DNA of 43,994 nt from Eggerthellaceae bacterium (lineage in GTDB: Bacteria > Actinomycetota > Coriobacteriia > Coriobacteriales > Eggerthellaceae): the NCBI GenBank assembly GCA_910575165.1, contig CAJTDS010000012.1, forward strand, positions 37,898-81,891. The letters are read 5' to 3'. The notes beneath the pieces are model-generated. The model worked only from the letters and a program-made list of their open reading frames with translations. It had not been told where the DNA came from and made no database searches. Shown in pieces: positions 8,582 to 16,723 of the stretch (the first letter of the stretch is position 1; every line of letters starts with the position of its first letter). The translations under genes and the position numbers were made by a program.

Positions 8582-10276
8582 TTACTTGCCCATGATATTC
8601 TCGGCGGCCACGTAGCCCCAGGTCATAGCCGATCCGTGGCTGTTGCCGTTGATGAACACCGGATAGTCCACCGCGTAACGGCCGCCCGACGCATTGCCGA
8701 TGGCGTACAGACCCTCGATAGGCTCGTCGTTCTGGTCCAGCACCTGCAGCTTCTCGTTGATCTCCAGGCCGCCCGGCATAGCCAGAAGCGACGGCCCGAA
8801 CTTCAGCGCGTAGAACGGCGGCTCCTTGATGGCGCTCAGCAGCTCGGCACGCTTGTGGAACTGGGTGTCCTCGCCGGCCTCGTAGAGCTTGTTGTAGTTC
8901 TCCACCTCTGCCAGGAAGGTCTGCTTGTCAACGCCCATGGCGTCGGCCAGCTCTTCCAGCGTGTCGCACTTGAAGCCGTTGCCCGCCTCGATGGCGCCCT
9001 CGATCACCTTGGTGGCCGATTCCGGCGTCCATTCCACGCTCGTGCGAGACATGTCGTCCCAGAACTGACCGCCGGCCAGCGGAATGGAGCGGGCCACGTC
9101 GTCAGCCCAGTTGGCGTCAAACACGCTCCAAGCGAACTCGCCGCCGGGCTGCTCCATGATGCGAACGGACTTCGCCTGGATCCAGGTATCCTCGTTCATG
9201 AAGCGCGAGCCTTCCTGGTTCACGTACATGAATCCGAAGCTCAGGCCGCAGTAGCGGATGAGGTGGATCATGGTGGGCACCGGGTACTCCTGCATGCGAC
9301 CGCCTACCCACATGCCCATCTTCTGACCGTCGCCGGTGTTGGCACCCTGGGGCGTGTAAGCGTTCACCGCAGGCTTCAGGCCCAGCTTGTCGCCGTAGGC
9401 TTCGATCATCTCCTCGTCGCCGGAGATGTCGCCCGTGGCCAGGATCACGGCCTTCGTGCCCACGAACTTCTTGTAACCGTCGGCACCCTTGGCCACCACG
9501 GCGCTCACGCGGTCGCCCTCCTTCACCAGCTGCTCACCGGCGGTGTCAAAGACGAACTGCACGCCGCCTTCCTCGGCCTGCTTCCACATGAAGTACACCG
9601 GCGCGCTCACCTTGTTCTCGTTGTCGGGGAAGTCGCCGCGGATCACGTGAGTGCCCAGGTGCTCGTAGTACTGCTTGCCCGCGTAACGCGTGTAGATGGG
9701 GATGATGTTCAGCTGGTCGCCGGACAGGTCGTCAAGCCAGTCCATCACCTCGCTGGAACGATCCATGAACAGCCACGCCAGCTCCTCCTTGGTGCGGTTC
9801 GCGGAAAAACGCAGCCAGTCGGACACGACCTCGTCCTTCGGGTCGTTCATGATGCCGGCGTTGGTCATGGCCTTGCTCTGGTAGGCTGCGTAATGGCCGC
9901 CGCGGCTGCTGGGGAAGGGCATCTTCTCCACCACGGTCACCGAAGCGCCCAGCTGCGAAGCGCGCAGAGCCGCCGTCACGCCGGCGATGCCCGCGCCCAC
10001 GATTACGATGTCGGACTCGACGGTTTCCACGATGTCGGCATCGGCGATGGGTGCCGGAGCAGTTTCCCACGACCAGCCGCCCTGGGAGCCAGCCTGCGCC
10101 GAATCCGACGCCTTCGCCGGAGCGGCATCGGCCTGGGTAGGGGCAGCGTCCTTCGAAGCGTCCGCCGCACCGCTCGGCTGGGCCGGGGAACAACCCACCA
10201 TGGCCCCGAAAGCCGCCAGCGCGCCCGTTGCGGCAGCACCGGTCAGAAAGCCGCGACGCGAAAGATCCTTGCTCAT
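8582..10276 (-). CDS. Tat-exported FAD-dependent oxidoreductase, fumarate-reductase-like
   Basis: A 564-residue flavoprotein of the FrdA/flavocytochrome c FAD-binding family, which reduces C=C bonds of organic acceptors. The start ATG at 10276 follows AAGGAGG eight bases upstream; the open frame extends further but without a ribosome site. The N-terminus carries a twin-arginine signal (SRRGFLTG, residues 6-13), a hydrophobic stretch and Cys29 as a possible lipobox, then a Ser/Ala/Asp-rich linker to about 75. The Rossmann motif GAGIAG lies at 94-99. The C-terminus has GNASGGRYAVDYPVFINGNS, typical of the family. No heme motifs are present, so electrons must come from a separate carrier. It is divergent from a membrane LuxR regulator that probably controls it. 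The substrate cannot be read from sequence. Confidence 0.9.
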   Translation of the reverse strand: MSKDLSRRGFLTGAAATGALAAFGAMVGCSPAQPSGAADASKDAAPTQADAAPAKASDSAQAGSQGGWSWETAPAPIADADIVETVESDIVIVGAGIAGVTAALRASQLGASVTVVEKMPFPSSRGGHYAAYQSKAMTNAGIMNDPKDEVVSDWLRFSANRTKEELAWLFMDRSSEVMDWLDDLSGDQLNIIPIYTRYAGKQYYEHLGTHVIRGDFPDNENKVSAPVYFMWKQAEEGGVQFVFDTAGEQLVKEGDRVSAVVAKGADGYKKFVGTKAVILATGDISGDEEMIEAYGDKLGLKPAVNAYTPQGANTGDGQKMGMWVGGRMQEYPVPTMIHLIRYCGLSFGFMYVNQEGSRFMNEDTWIQAKSVRIMEQPGGEFAWSVFDANWADDVARSIPLAGGQFWDDMSRTSVEWTPESATKVIEGAIEAGNGFKCDTLEELADAMGVDKQTFLAEVENYNKLYEAGEDTQFHKRAELLSAIKEPPFYALKFGPSLLAMPGGLEINEKLQVLDQNDEPIEGLYAIGNASGGRYAVDYPVFINGNSHGSAMTWGYVAAENIMGK

Positions 10277-10417
10277 GCGATTCCTCCTTGCTTGCTTGGG
10301 GTCCAGCGACCACTCCGCCGCAGGCGCCCCTCGCCTCTCGAGTTCCCTCTCCTGCCGCACCCTCCGCGACATCGGATGCAGCCTAACGGGTCCACGACGG
10401 CGCCAGCGACGGCCGAA

Positions 10418-10455
10418 TCGTTCTATTTCCCTGGGAAAACCCCAAAATAGTACGA
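10418..10455. promoter_or_regulatory. Imperfect inverted repeat between the divergent reductase and LuxR genes
   Basis: Bases 10418-10429 (TCGTTCTATTTC) and 10444-10455 (AAAATAGTACGA) are inverted relatives with 10 of 12 matches and a 14-base spacer. They lie near the middle of the 318-base divergent region (10277-10594). This fits an operator for a dimeric LuxR-type protein acting on one or both promoters. The remaining spacer shows nothing else clear. Confidence 0.4.
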
Positions 10456-10594
10456 AAGGTGCCATAGGCTAGCCGCGGTTGCGGGTCGCGAATTTGCTAT
10501 GCTGCAACAGCGCGAAATGGAGGCAAGCCGCGGCGCCCAAAGCTTCCAGCGCGCTCGTTTCCTGGCAAGGACCGGCGACGTGAGGGAGGGCACT

Positions 10595-12028
10595 ATGACG
10601 GGTCGCGCAGGATCGGCGAACGCCCGCGGGGGCATCTCGCTGAACCTGTTCGGGTTCAGCTTCTGGCAGGCATGGTGGATTCTGGCCATGTGCTCCGACA
10701 TCGCGCTCCCCCAGCGCTCGCATTCGGGCACGCTGTTCAACGCGTTTTTCTGCATCACCATCCTGACCACGATGGGCTACTTGGCCGTGGTGATTGCCGG
10801 CCGCAAATTCGGGCCGTTCAGTGCCAACCCCCGCTGTTACGCCTTGGCCGGTGGCTTGGGAAGCGCGGGCGCACTGTGCCTGGTGCTGTTCACCGCCTTC
10901 GTTTATTCCGGAAGCCTGGACGTGCTGTTCTTCCTGGGTGCCGTGCTGTTCTCCGCCGGAAACGCCCTGCTGCTGATTATGTGGGGCGAGCTGTGGTCAA
11001 CCTTGGCCACCGGTCGCGTGGGCCGGTACCTGTACGCTTCCTACGCCTTCGCATTCGTGCTGTACTTTCTGGTGACCGCGCTGCCACAGCTCGTAGGCGG
11101 CCTGGTCATGTCGGCGTTTCCGGTCATTTCGGTGCTCATCCTGCGCTCATGCCGCACCGAGGAGAAGCGCAGCCCCTCCCAGATAGATTTCGAGATCGAG
11201 TCGCTCTCGCCGGCCCGTATCGTGGTTGCCCTGGTGGCGCTGGGGGCGGTGCATGGGTTCACTCAGCGCTATCTGAACGTATCGGGCACCGTTCCGGCCG
11301 AGACCATGTCGTACTCGCTGCTCATCGCCGGCGCTATGCTGGTGGTTTTGGTGCTCTACCTGATCGTGCGCCAGCCGGCCGTGGAGGTGCTGTCGCTGTA
11401 CGTGCCCATCGTACCGGCCTTCGTCATTGGATTGGTGCTGCTCTCGCAGCTGCCCGCGTCGCTGGCCTTCGTGGGAAACGGGCTGGTGTTGCTGGCCATT
11501 TTCAGCACTGATATTCTGGTCATGATTGTCTCGACCGACATCGCCTTCCGCACGCGACGCCCCGTGGCCATCTGCTTCGGGCTGGCGCTGTTCTGCATGC
11601 GACTGGGAACCACCATCGCCTCGGCCAGCGTATACGTGCTGCTCACCGACGGCGCACTGGCACCTTCCACGCGCCCGGCGGCGTTTCTGGTGGGTGCAAT
11701 CATCGTAGTGCTGGTGGGAAGCGTGGTGTTCACCCCAACCGACCTGGCGAAGCTCTACCAGCCGCGTCAAACCGGCGAGCCCGACTCCGCTTCAACTTCC
11801 AATTGCGCACGCATTGCCGAGGCCTGCGGGCTGACCCCGCGCGAAACCGAAGTGCTAGCGCTGCTGTCGGCCGGGCGCAGCGCCCCCTACATCAGCAACG
11901 AGCTGTGCATAGCCGAGAGCACGACGAAGCACCACATCAGCAGCATCTACCGCAAGATAGGCGTCTGCGACCGCCAAGACCTCATGGACGTACTACACCG
12001 AGGCATCGCCGGCAAAGGAGCTGTGTAG
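10595..12028 (+). CDS. Membrane LuxR-family regulator (12-helix sensor, HTH output)
   Basis: A 477-residue protein. Twelve or so hydrophobic helices fill residues ~10-390, then a linker and a C-terminal LuxR helix-turn-helix (LTPRETEVLALLSAG, then ISNELCIAESTTKHHISSIYRKIGV). The start at 10595 is chosen for the GAGGGAGGG site just upstream; the frame opens at 10499 without one. In Eggerthellaceae such proteins sit next to Tat FAD reductases, and the pairing here suggests it senses a substrate or membrane signal and controls the reductase. No kinase or receiver domain is present, so it seems a one-component system. Ligand unknown. Confidence 0.9.
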   Translation: MTGRAGSANARGGISLNLFGFSFWQAWWILAMCSDIALPQRSHSGTLFNAFFCITILTTMGYLAVVIAGRKFGPFSANPRCYALAGGLGSAGALCLVLFTAFVYSGSLDVLFFLGAVLFSAGNALLLIMWGELWSTLATGRVGRYLYASYAFAFVLYFLVTALPQLVGGLVMSAFPVISVLILRSCRTEEKRSPSQIDFEIESLSPARIVVALVALGAVHGFTQRYLNVSGTVPAETMSYSLLIAGAMLVVLVLYLIVRQPAVEVLSLYVPIVPAFVIGLVLLSQLPASLAFVGNGLVLLAIFSTDILVMIVSTDIAFRTRRPVAICFGLALFCMRLGTTIASASVYVLLTDGALAPSTRPAAFLVGAIIVVLVGSVVFTPTDLAKLYQPRQTGEPDSASTSNCARIAEACGLTPRETEVLALLSAGRSAPYISNELCIAESTTKHHISSIYRKIGVCDRQDLMDVLHRGIAGKGAV

Positions 12029-12664
12029 AGGCGACGATGCGGGGCAGCAGCCAGCAAAGGACGACAGCTGGTGAAGAGGCAGCGCGGTCAGCTTGGCGGC
12101 TGTCGCAGGCCACCAGCCCCATAGCTAAACAGATCCGTCAGCGCCGGGGCTAGCAAGCGGCTTTTCCCATCCCGCCTGCCCGAACGCGAAAAACCGCCCC
12201 TGCGCTGGAAGAGCCGCCCCGTATGCCGGAAAGCGCTTCCGCATCAGACAAGCTGTTTCCGGTGTCGAGCTCGCCTGTGTTGGGTACAGCTTTTTCACCC
12301 CGTCCGGCCGAGCGCGAGGAACCATCCCCTGTGTCGGAAACCAGCCTCTATACCGGACCTGCCCTACGTTAGGTGCAGCTTTTCTGGCACAGATTCGGAC
12401 TTTAGCAAATCGCCTTTCCTGTTGGGAGAGATAGTTGTATGTACTCAACATTTATCACCTGGGGAAATACTAGCGCTTGCAGGCGGACAGCACCCGCGAG
12501 GCCGAATCTGGCACCCAATTGGGTGAACGAAATTTGCCAAACCCCGAATCCATGCCAGAAACGAAGGGTAGGGACGCCGCAAGCCTTAGCCCCGTTCCCA
12601 GCGCCCGCAGCCGCCCGCACCGCAGCCCCCCAGCGCCCTGCGGCCGCCAGCCTCTGCACCGCGC
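12029..12664. other. Long spacer with related repeat element, no gene
   Basis: No credible gene was found. The stretch holds a second copy of the TTTCTGGC/GATTCG element (ends at 12381-12397 and 12545-12561), a perfect 14-base palindrome CACCCAATTGGGTG at 12512-12525, and several C-rich segments. It lies between two genes that converge on it, so a promoter for either is not expected here. Confidence 0.5.
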
Positions 12665-12692
12665 AAAAAAAACGGCGACCCGAAGGCCGCCG
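12665..12692 (-). terminator. Rho-independent terminator of the molybdopterin/heme operon
   Basis: On the minus strand CGGCGGCC, a TTCG tetraloop and GGTCGCCG form an eight-pair stem (one G-T), immediately followed by eight T. It lies about 40 bases after the stop of the cytochrome gene. Confidence 0.92.
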
Positions 12693-12729
12693 CTTTCTGC
12701 GTGCCGATTCGCAGCGAATCAGCTCGTCC

Positions 12730-14349
12730 CTATTCCGCAATCACCGTGATGGCGGAGGGGTACTGCTGCCAGCCGTACGTGGAGTCGATCGCGCACAGGT
12801 ACAGCTCGTAGGTGCCGGGCGCCGGCGGATTCCACTCGACCACCCAGTGGGTCCACTTCTTCATGTCGTAGTCGGCGGGCACGTCGATGTAGGTCCAGGT
12901 GTTGCCGTAGTCGGAGCTGAAGGCAATCTGCTCGATGCGGCTGCCGTTGTGGCCCCAGTTGTACGCGTAGCCCTCCAGCTGCACCGGACCGGAAGCGCTC
13001 ACCGTCTCGCCGTCGTTCACCGGCGACAGCCAGCCCGAGTTCACCGACGCGACGCGGCCGTTCGCGCTTATCACGCCCGTCTCCTCGACGTAGTCCGTGC
13101 CGGAGATGAAGTGGAAGTCGCCCAAGCCGTCGGTAGGCAGGAAGTCCAGCTCGACGAGCCATTTGTTCCAAAGGCCCGCAGGAGCGGTAGGCATGGCGAA
13201 CACCGCCGGGTAGCCCATCTCCACGCTCAGCGGCTCGCCCCAGGCCTCCAGCATGATGAAGCCGTCGTTCTCCAGCAGGAAGTCCAGGCTGGGAGCCACG
13301 GAGTTCCAGCCGTCCTCGCCGATGGCCGACACGGCGTTGGTGCCCTCGGGCACGCCGCCGCACGCCTCGACCAGGTCCTTGATCAGCACGCCGCGAGCAG
13401 GCACGTTGCCCAGCTGGTAGCTGCCGATGGTGTTGACCACGCACGCCTCAAGCATGGTGACGTCGGTCTGCGGCAGCGCCTTCAGGTCCTCGTAGGTGAA
13501 GGTGCGCTCGTTCTGCACGCCGGTCACCTTCAGCGTCCAGTCCTTCGCGTCGATCTGGGGGATGACGTAGTTCGAAGCGCTGTACATATCCTCCTGGGCC
13601 GACGGATCCTGGTCCATGCTCACCAGCGACACGTCCATATCGCGCGCCATGGAGATGCCCGTCACGTGACCGTTGGGCCACTCGCGGCCCTGCACCCACG
13701 CCCACTGCTTGTCGGAGCCGGAGTCCTTGAAGCCGCCGAACTCGTCGGTGTGCTTGTAGGCGTCGAACATCACGTAATCGCTGTTCTGGTCGAGCGCGTG
13801 GCAGCTGAAGCAGTTGCCGCCCAGCTCGTCAGTGAACATCGTGCTGGCATAGTGCACCGAATGCACGGGCTCCTTCAGCATCACGCCGTGCAGCGGGGTG
13901 CCGTCATGGCACAGGTAGCAGTCCATGTAGGTGGCGTTCTTCCCGTAGCCCGGAGCCGAAGAGGCCAGGTGCTGCAGCGGGTTCAGGTCCTCGATCAGCG
14001 TCCACAGGTCCTCATGGCATGCGTTGCAGCCGCGGTTGCCGGCGTTCACGAAGTTCTCGGTGAAGTACGAATCCGGGTAATCGCCCGAGCTCTTGTCTCG
14101 GAAGTCCGCATAGCCGAAGGCCGCGGCACCCAGCGTATCGGTGCTCGCATCGTCGGCCGCCGCGTCGCCAGCCGTTGCATCATCAGCGGCAGCGCTTGCG
14201 GTCACCGGTTCGCTTTGGGAAGCCCCGCTCGTAGGCGCCTGCGGTGCGCAGGCAACCAGCGAAAGCGCCAGAGCTACCACGCAAGCCGTAGCTCCCAGCA
14301 GACGCACCTTGCGGGAAGCCAGTTTCTGCTCAATCCGTGCTTGTCTCAT
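12730..14349 (-). CDS. Triheme cytochrome c / molybdopterin (sulfite-oxidase-type) lipoprotein
   Basis: A 539-residue exported fusion. The signal peptide ends in the lipobox LVAC (Cys34), followed by an Ala/Asp-rich linker to about 75. Three c-type heme motifs follow: CNACH 108-112, CYLCH 144-148 and CFSCH 180-184. From about 255 a sulfite-oxidase-like molybdopterin domain begins, with a candidate Mo-ligating cysteine at 303 (MLEACVVNT), then a C-terminal Ig-like dimerisation domain. The ATG at 14349 is preferred over GTG 14355 because AGAGG then sits seven bases upstream. It probably passes electrons between the Mo centre and membrane carriers on the outer face of the membrane. The substrate is unknown; sulfite is not established. 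Confidence 0.9.
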   Translation of the reverse strand: MRQARIEQKLASRKVRLLGATACVVALALSLVACAPQAPTSGASQSEPVTASAAADDATAGDAAADDASTDTLGAAAFGYADFRDKSSGDYPDSYFTENFVNAGNRGCNACHEDLWTLIEDLNPLQHLASSAPGYGKNATYMDCYLCHDGTPLHGVMLKEPVHSVHYASTMFTDELGGNCFSCHALDQNSDYVMFDAYKHTDEFGGFKDSGSDKQWAWVQGREWPNGHVTGISMARDMDVSLVSMDQDPSAQEDMYSASNYVIPQIDAKDWTLKVTGVQNERTFTYEDLKALPQTDVTMLEACVVNTIGSYQLGNVPARGVLIKDLVEACGGVPEGTNAVSAIGEDGWNSVAPSLDFLLENDGFIMLEAWGEPLSVEMGYPAVFAMPTAPAGLWNKWLVELDFLPTDGLGDFHFISGTDYVEETGVISANGRVASVNSGWLSPVNDGETVSASGPVQLEGYAYNWGHNGSRIEQIAFSSDYGNTWTYIDVPADYDMKKWTHWVVEWNPPAPGTYELYLCAIDSTYGWQQYPSAITVIAE

Positions 14350-14376
14350 CGTCACACCTCTTCTCTTATCTATCGC

Positions 14377-14874
14377 CTAGGCGCCCGCACGAGCGGCCAG
14401 GGACTGCAGGCTGGTACCGGACACACGAGCATTCGCCGCAGCGCCGCCACCAGCAGCGTTGGTGGCGCACACACATCCGATCATGACGTTCTCCACGTCA
14501 GAAGCGCCATCCGCGCCAGCGATCATGGCGAACGACGAACCAGCCGGACCGTTCACGCACACGGTGGCCACCTCGTCCACGGCATACTTCGGCAGCGAGG
14601 CGCACAGCGTCGCTGCAGCCGTACGGAACGTAGTGGCGATGTCGCGGTTGCCCGTCACCGCCTCCTGATTGAACGCGAACGCGCCGGCCACGTCGGCCAC
14701 GCGAACAGCACTCGGCGATGCGACCACACCCTCGGCGTTGCGAGTTGCCGCCTGATCGGGATCGGCAGCCGCCAGGGCCTGGGACCCGGGCGCCGCTACG
14801 ACCGCGACGCTGCTGGCAACCATGCCGACGCCCATGATCACGCTCATCGTCTTCGCAGTAGCTGCTCTCATCAT
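14377..14874 (-). CDS. Small secreted cysteine-containing protein, unknown function
   Basis: A 165-residue protein starting at ATG 14874 (MMRAATAKTMSVIM) behind an AGAGGG site. A signal peptide runs to about residue 37 (GSQALAAA). The mature part has four cysteines (LCASL, TVCVNG and a C-V-C pair in IGCVCATN) and a Gly/Ala-rich tail. No known domain is recognised. It lies 27 bases upstream of the triheme/molybdopterin lipoprotein on the same strand, so the two are likely co-transcribed, and it may be a partner of that enzyme or a metal- or heme-related accessory. The partner role is inference. Confidence 0.75.
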   Translation of the reverse strand: MMRAATAKTMSVIMGVGMVASSVAVVAAPGSQALAAADPDQAATRNAEGVVASPSAVRVADVAGAFAFNQEAVTGNRDIATTFRTAAATLCASLPKYAVDEVATVCVNGPAGSSFAMIAGADGASDVENVMIGCVCATNAAGGGAAANARVSGTSLQSLAARAGA

Positions 14875-15089
14875 TCTCACCCTCTCTTCTCTCCCTTGCC
14901 CGAAGGCCTCCCTAAACGTTCGGGCTGCCACGCCGCACTCCCACTCTTCGCCGCGCGCTGTCGCCCGAAAGCACCCTTCAAGCTTGCCAGCAGCCGCAAA
15001 AATGCGTCTCGCCAATTCGTTGGTATTTCCGCGCGGGCCGCACTTTCATCTACCTAATATTTGACGAGAGACCCGCAATCCCTTCGTGC

Positions 15090-15102
15090 TACCATCGCGC
15101 TA
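15090..15102 (+). promoter_or_regulatory. Candidate leaderless promoter of the second LuxR gene
   Basis: TACCAT at 15090-15095 ends six bases before the ATG at 15102, placing the transcription start at or next to the start codon. No ribosome site precedes the ATG. TTGACG at 15061 is too far (23 bases) to be a standard -35. Confidence 0.4.
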
Positions 15103-16625
15103 TGGGGAAAAATCAGGACAGCTCATCGCAGGCCGCAACGCAGACAGCGCCTTGGCCCAAGGCTCTCGCGAAAGCATGCGAGGGGGCGCACGGTCTTGCC
15201 GCCCTTTCACTCGCGGCGGGCCTGTACCTCACCTGGTGGGGCGCCTTCCACGAAGCCGGGCGCCTGTACCTTCACCTGCTCTCGTCCGCCATCCCCTACT
15301 CCGGGCAAGCGAGCTGCCTTGCACGCACCGCCGGCCTCTGCCTGGGAGCCGCCCTCGCCTACCTGCTCTTCCGAACCCCGCGCGACGCCGCGAAACTCCG
15401 CCGAGCGCTACCTTGGTTCCTGGGAGCCCAGCTGCTGATTACCGTTGCGTTCTGGTACAGCATCGTCGGACTGCGCTCCCCTTACGCTGCCGTCGGGTTG
15501 CACCTGCTCGCGTCGGCCACCGTCGCCCCCGCCGCCACTTTGTGGCTCGTTCGCCTCAGCCGCTATCCCATCCGCCACGTCTACCTGGCGCTTTTGCTCT
15601 GCTTCGGCTCCTACGCCGTGTTCTCCGGACTCGTGTTCTCCTGCGGGTTGAGCCTTGCCTCCCCCTTTGTATACGGATCGGTGCAAGCAGTCTTCTTCGC
15701 CTCGGCCGTTTTGCTCCTGCGCCGAAGCGAGCGCCTGCACGACCCGTTGGAATCGACGCCGCGCGGCGCTCCCACTGTCTCCGACCAGAAGGGACCGGCT
15801 CCCCTCATCGCGCACCTGATGCTGTTCGGCATCGTGCTCGGCATGACCCATGCGCTCACAGCCGGCTTCTCCCACGGAGCCAGCGCTGAGCTGCCTATCC
15901 TCGCAGGGCTGCTCCTAGCCGTGGTGGCCTTCGCCATCTCTTACCTGCGGAAGCGGAGCACCGACGATGTGTGGCCGAAAATCCGAGCTGTCGCCTACCC
16001 GCTGGCTATCACCGGTTTTCTGCTGCTGCCCGTTATGCGGGAGATTTCCGCGATACCGCTGTCGCTTACGGAATGCGCGCTGGCCTACTACAACATGCTG
16101 TTCGCCCTCGGTTGCATTGTGGTTATCAAGAACACCGACCTTGTCGGCACCGAGGTGTGCGCATGGGGGCTATTCTGGAAGAACCTGGGCATGGTTGCAG
16201 GCTCGACAGCCGGCTTCCTTCTGTCGGGCGTGCTCACTTCGTCGTCGTCAGCTTTCTCGTTCGCCTCCACGGCAGCTTTCCTGGCTCTTACTGCTGGAGC
16301 TTTTTGGGTGGGAAATGCAAAGACCATCTCGAAGATATGGGGGCTGCGGCGCGAGAGCACGCCCCGCTACCATTTCGACCAGGTAGTGCATAAGAAGTGC
16401 GAGCTACTGCGCGAACAACATCTGCTGACCGCCCGCGAGACCGAAGTGCTGGAGCTGCTTGCTCGCGGGCGGCGCGTCGAGCAGATCACCGGAGACCTGG
16501 GCATTTCCATCGCCACCACCCGCACCCACGTGCGCAACCTGTACACGAAGCTGGACGCCCACTGCGCCGCTGACATCGACGCACTCATCCGCGGCATCAA
16601 AATAGCCGACGCCGACCTGGACTGA
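15102..16625 (+). CDS. Second membrane LuxR-family regulator
   Basis: A 507-residue relative of the regulator at 10595. About a dozen hydrophobic helices span residues ~25-410. The C-terminal LuxR helix-turn-helix follows (LTARETEVLELLARG, then ITGDLGISIATTRTHVRNLYTKL). It is divergent from the secreted-protein/molybdopterin operon across a 227-base spacer and probably regulates it. The two regulators share layout but little sequence in the membrane part, so they likely sense different signals. Confidence 0.9.
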   Translation: MGKNQDSSSQAATQTAPWPKALAKACEGAHGLAALSLAAGLYLTWWGAFHEAGRLYLHLLSSAIPYSGQASCLARTAGLCLGAALAYLLFRTPRDAAKLRRALPWFLGAQLLITVAFWYSIVGLRSPYAAVGLHLLASATVAPAATLWLVRLSRYPIRHVYLALLLCFGSYAVFSGLVFSCGLSLASPFVYGSVQAVFFASAVLLLRRSERLHDPLESTPRGAPTVSDQKGPAPLIAHLMLFGIVLGMTHALTAGFSHGASAELPILAGLLLAVVAFAISYLRKRSTDDVWPKIRAVAYPLAITGFLLLPVMREISAIPLSLTECALAYYNMLFALGCIVVIKNTDLVGTEVCAWGLFWKNLGMVAGSTAGFLLSGVLTSSSSAFSFASTAAFLALTAGAFWVGNAKTISKIWGLRRESTPRYHFDQVVHKKCELLREQHLLTARETEVLELLARGRRVEQITGDLGISIATTRTHVRNLYTKLDAHCAADIDALIRGIKIADADLD

Positions 16626-16723
16626 AACAGCCAGCACCACCGCCAGCACCAGCTCAGGCCGACCCAGGATGGCCGGACGCCATGGCCCGCTCGCGCCCGC
16701 AGCCCCCCTCGCCCTTGCGGCCC

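Noticed and set aside
8297-10450. 717-codon plus-strand frame
   Set aside because: Antisense of the FAD reductase, beginning in a tandem repeat.
12439-15057. 872-codon plus-strand frame
   Set aside because: Antisense shadow of the molybdopterin/heme and small secreted protein genes; no domain and low-complexity composition.
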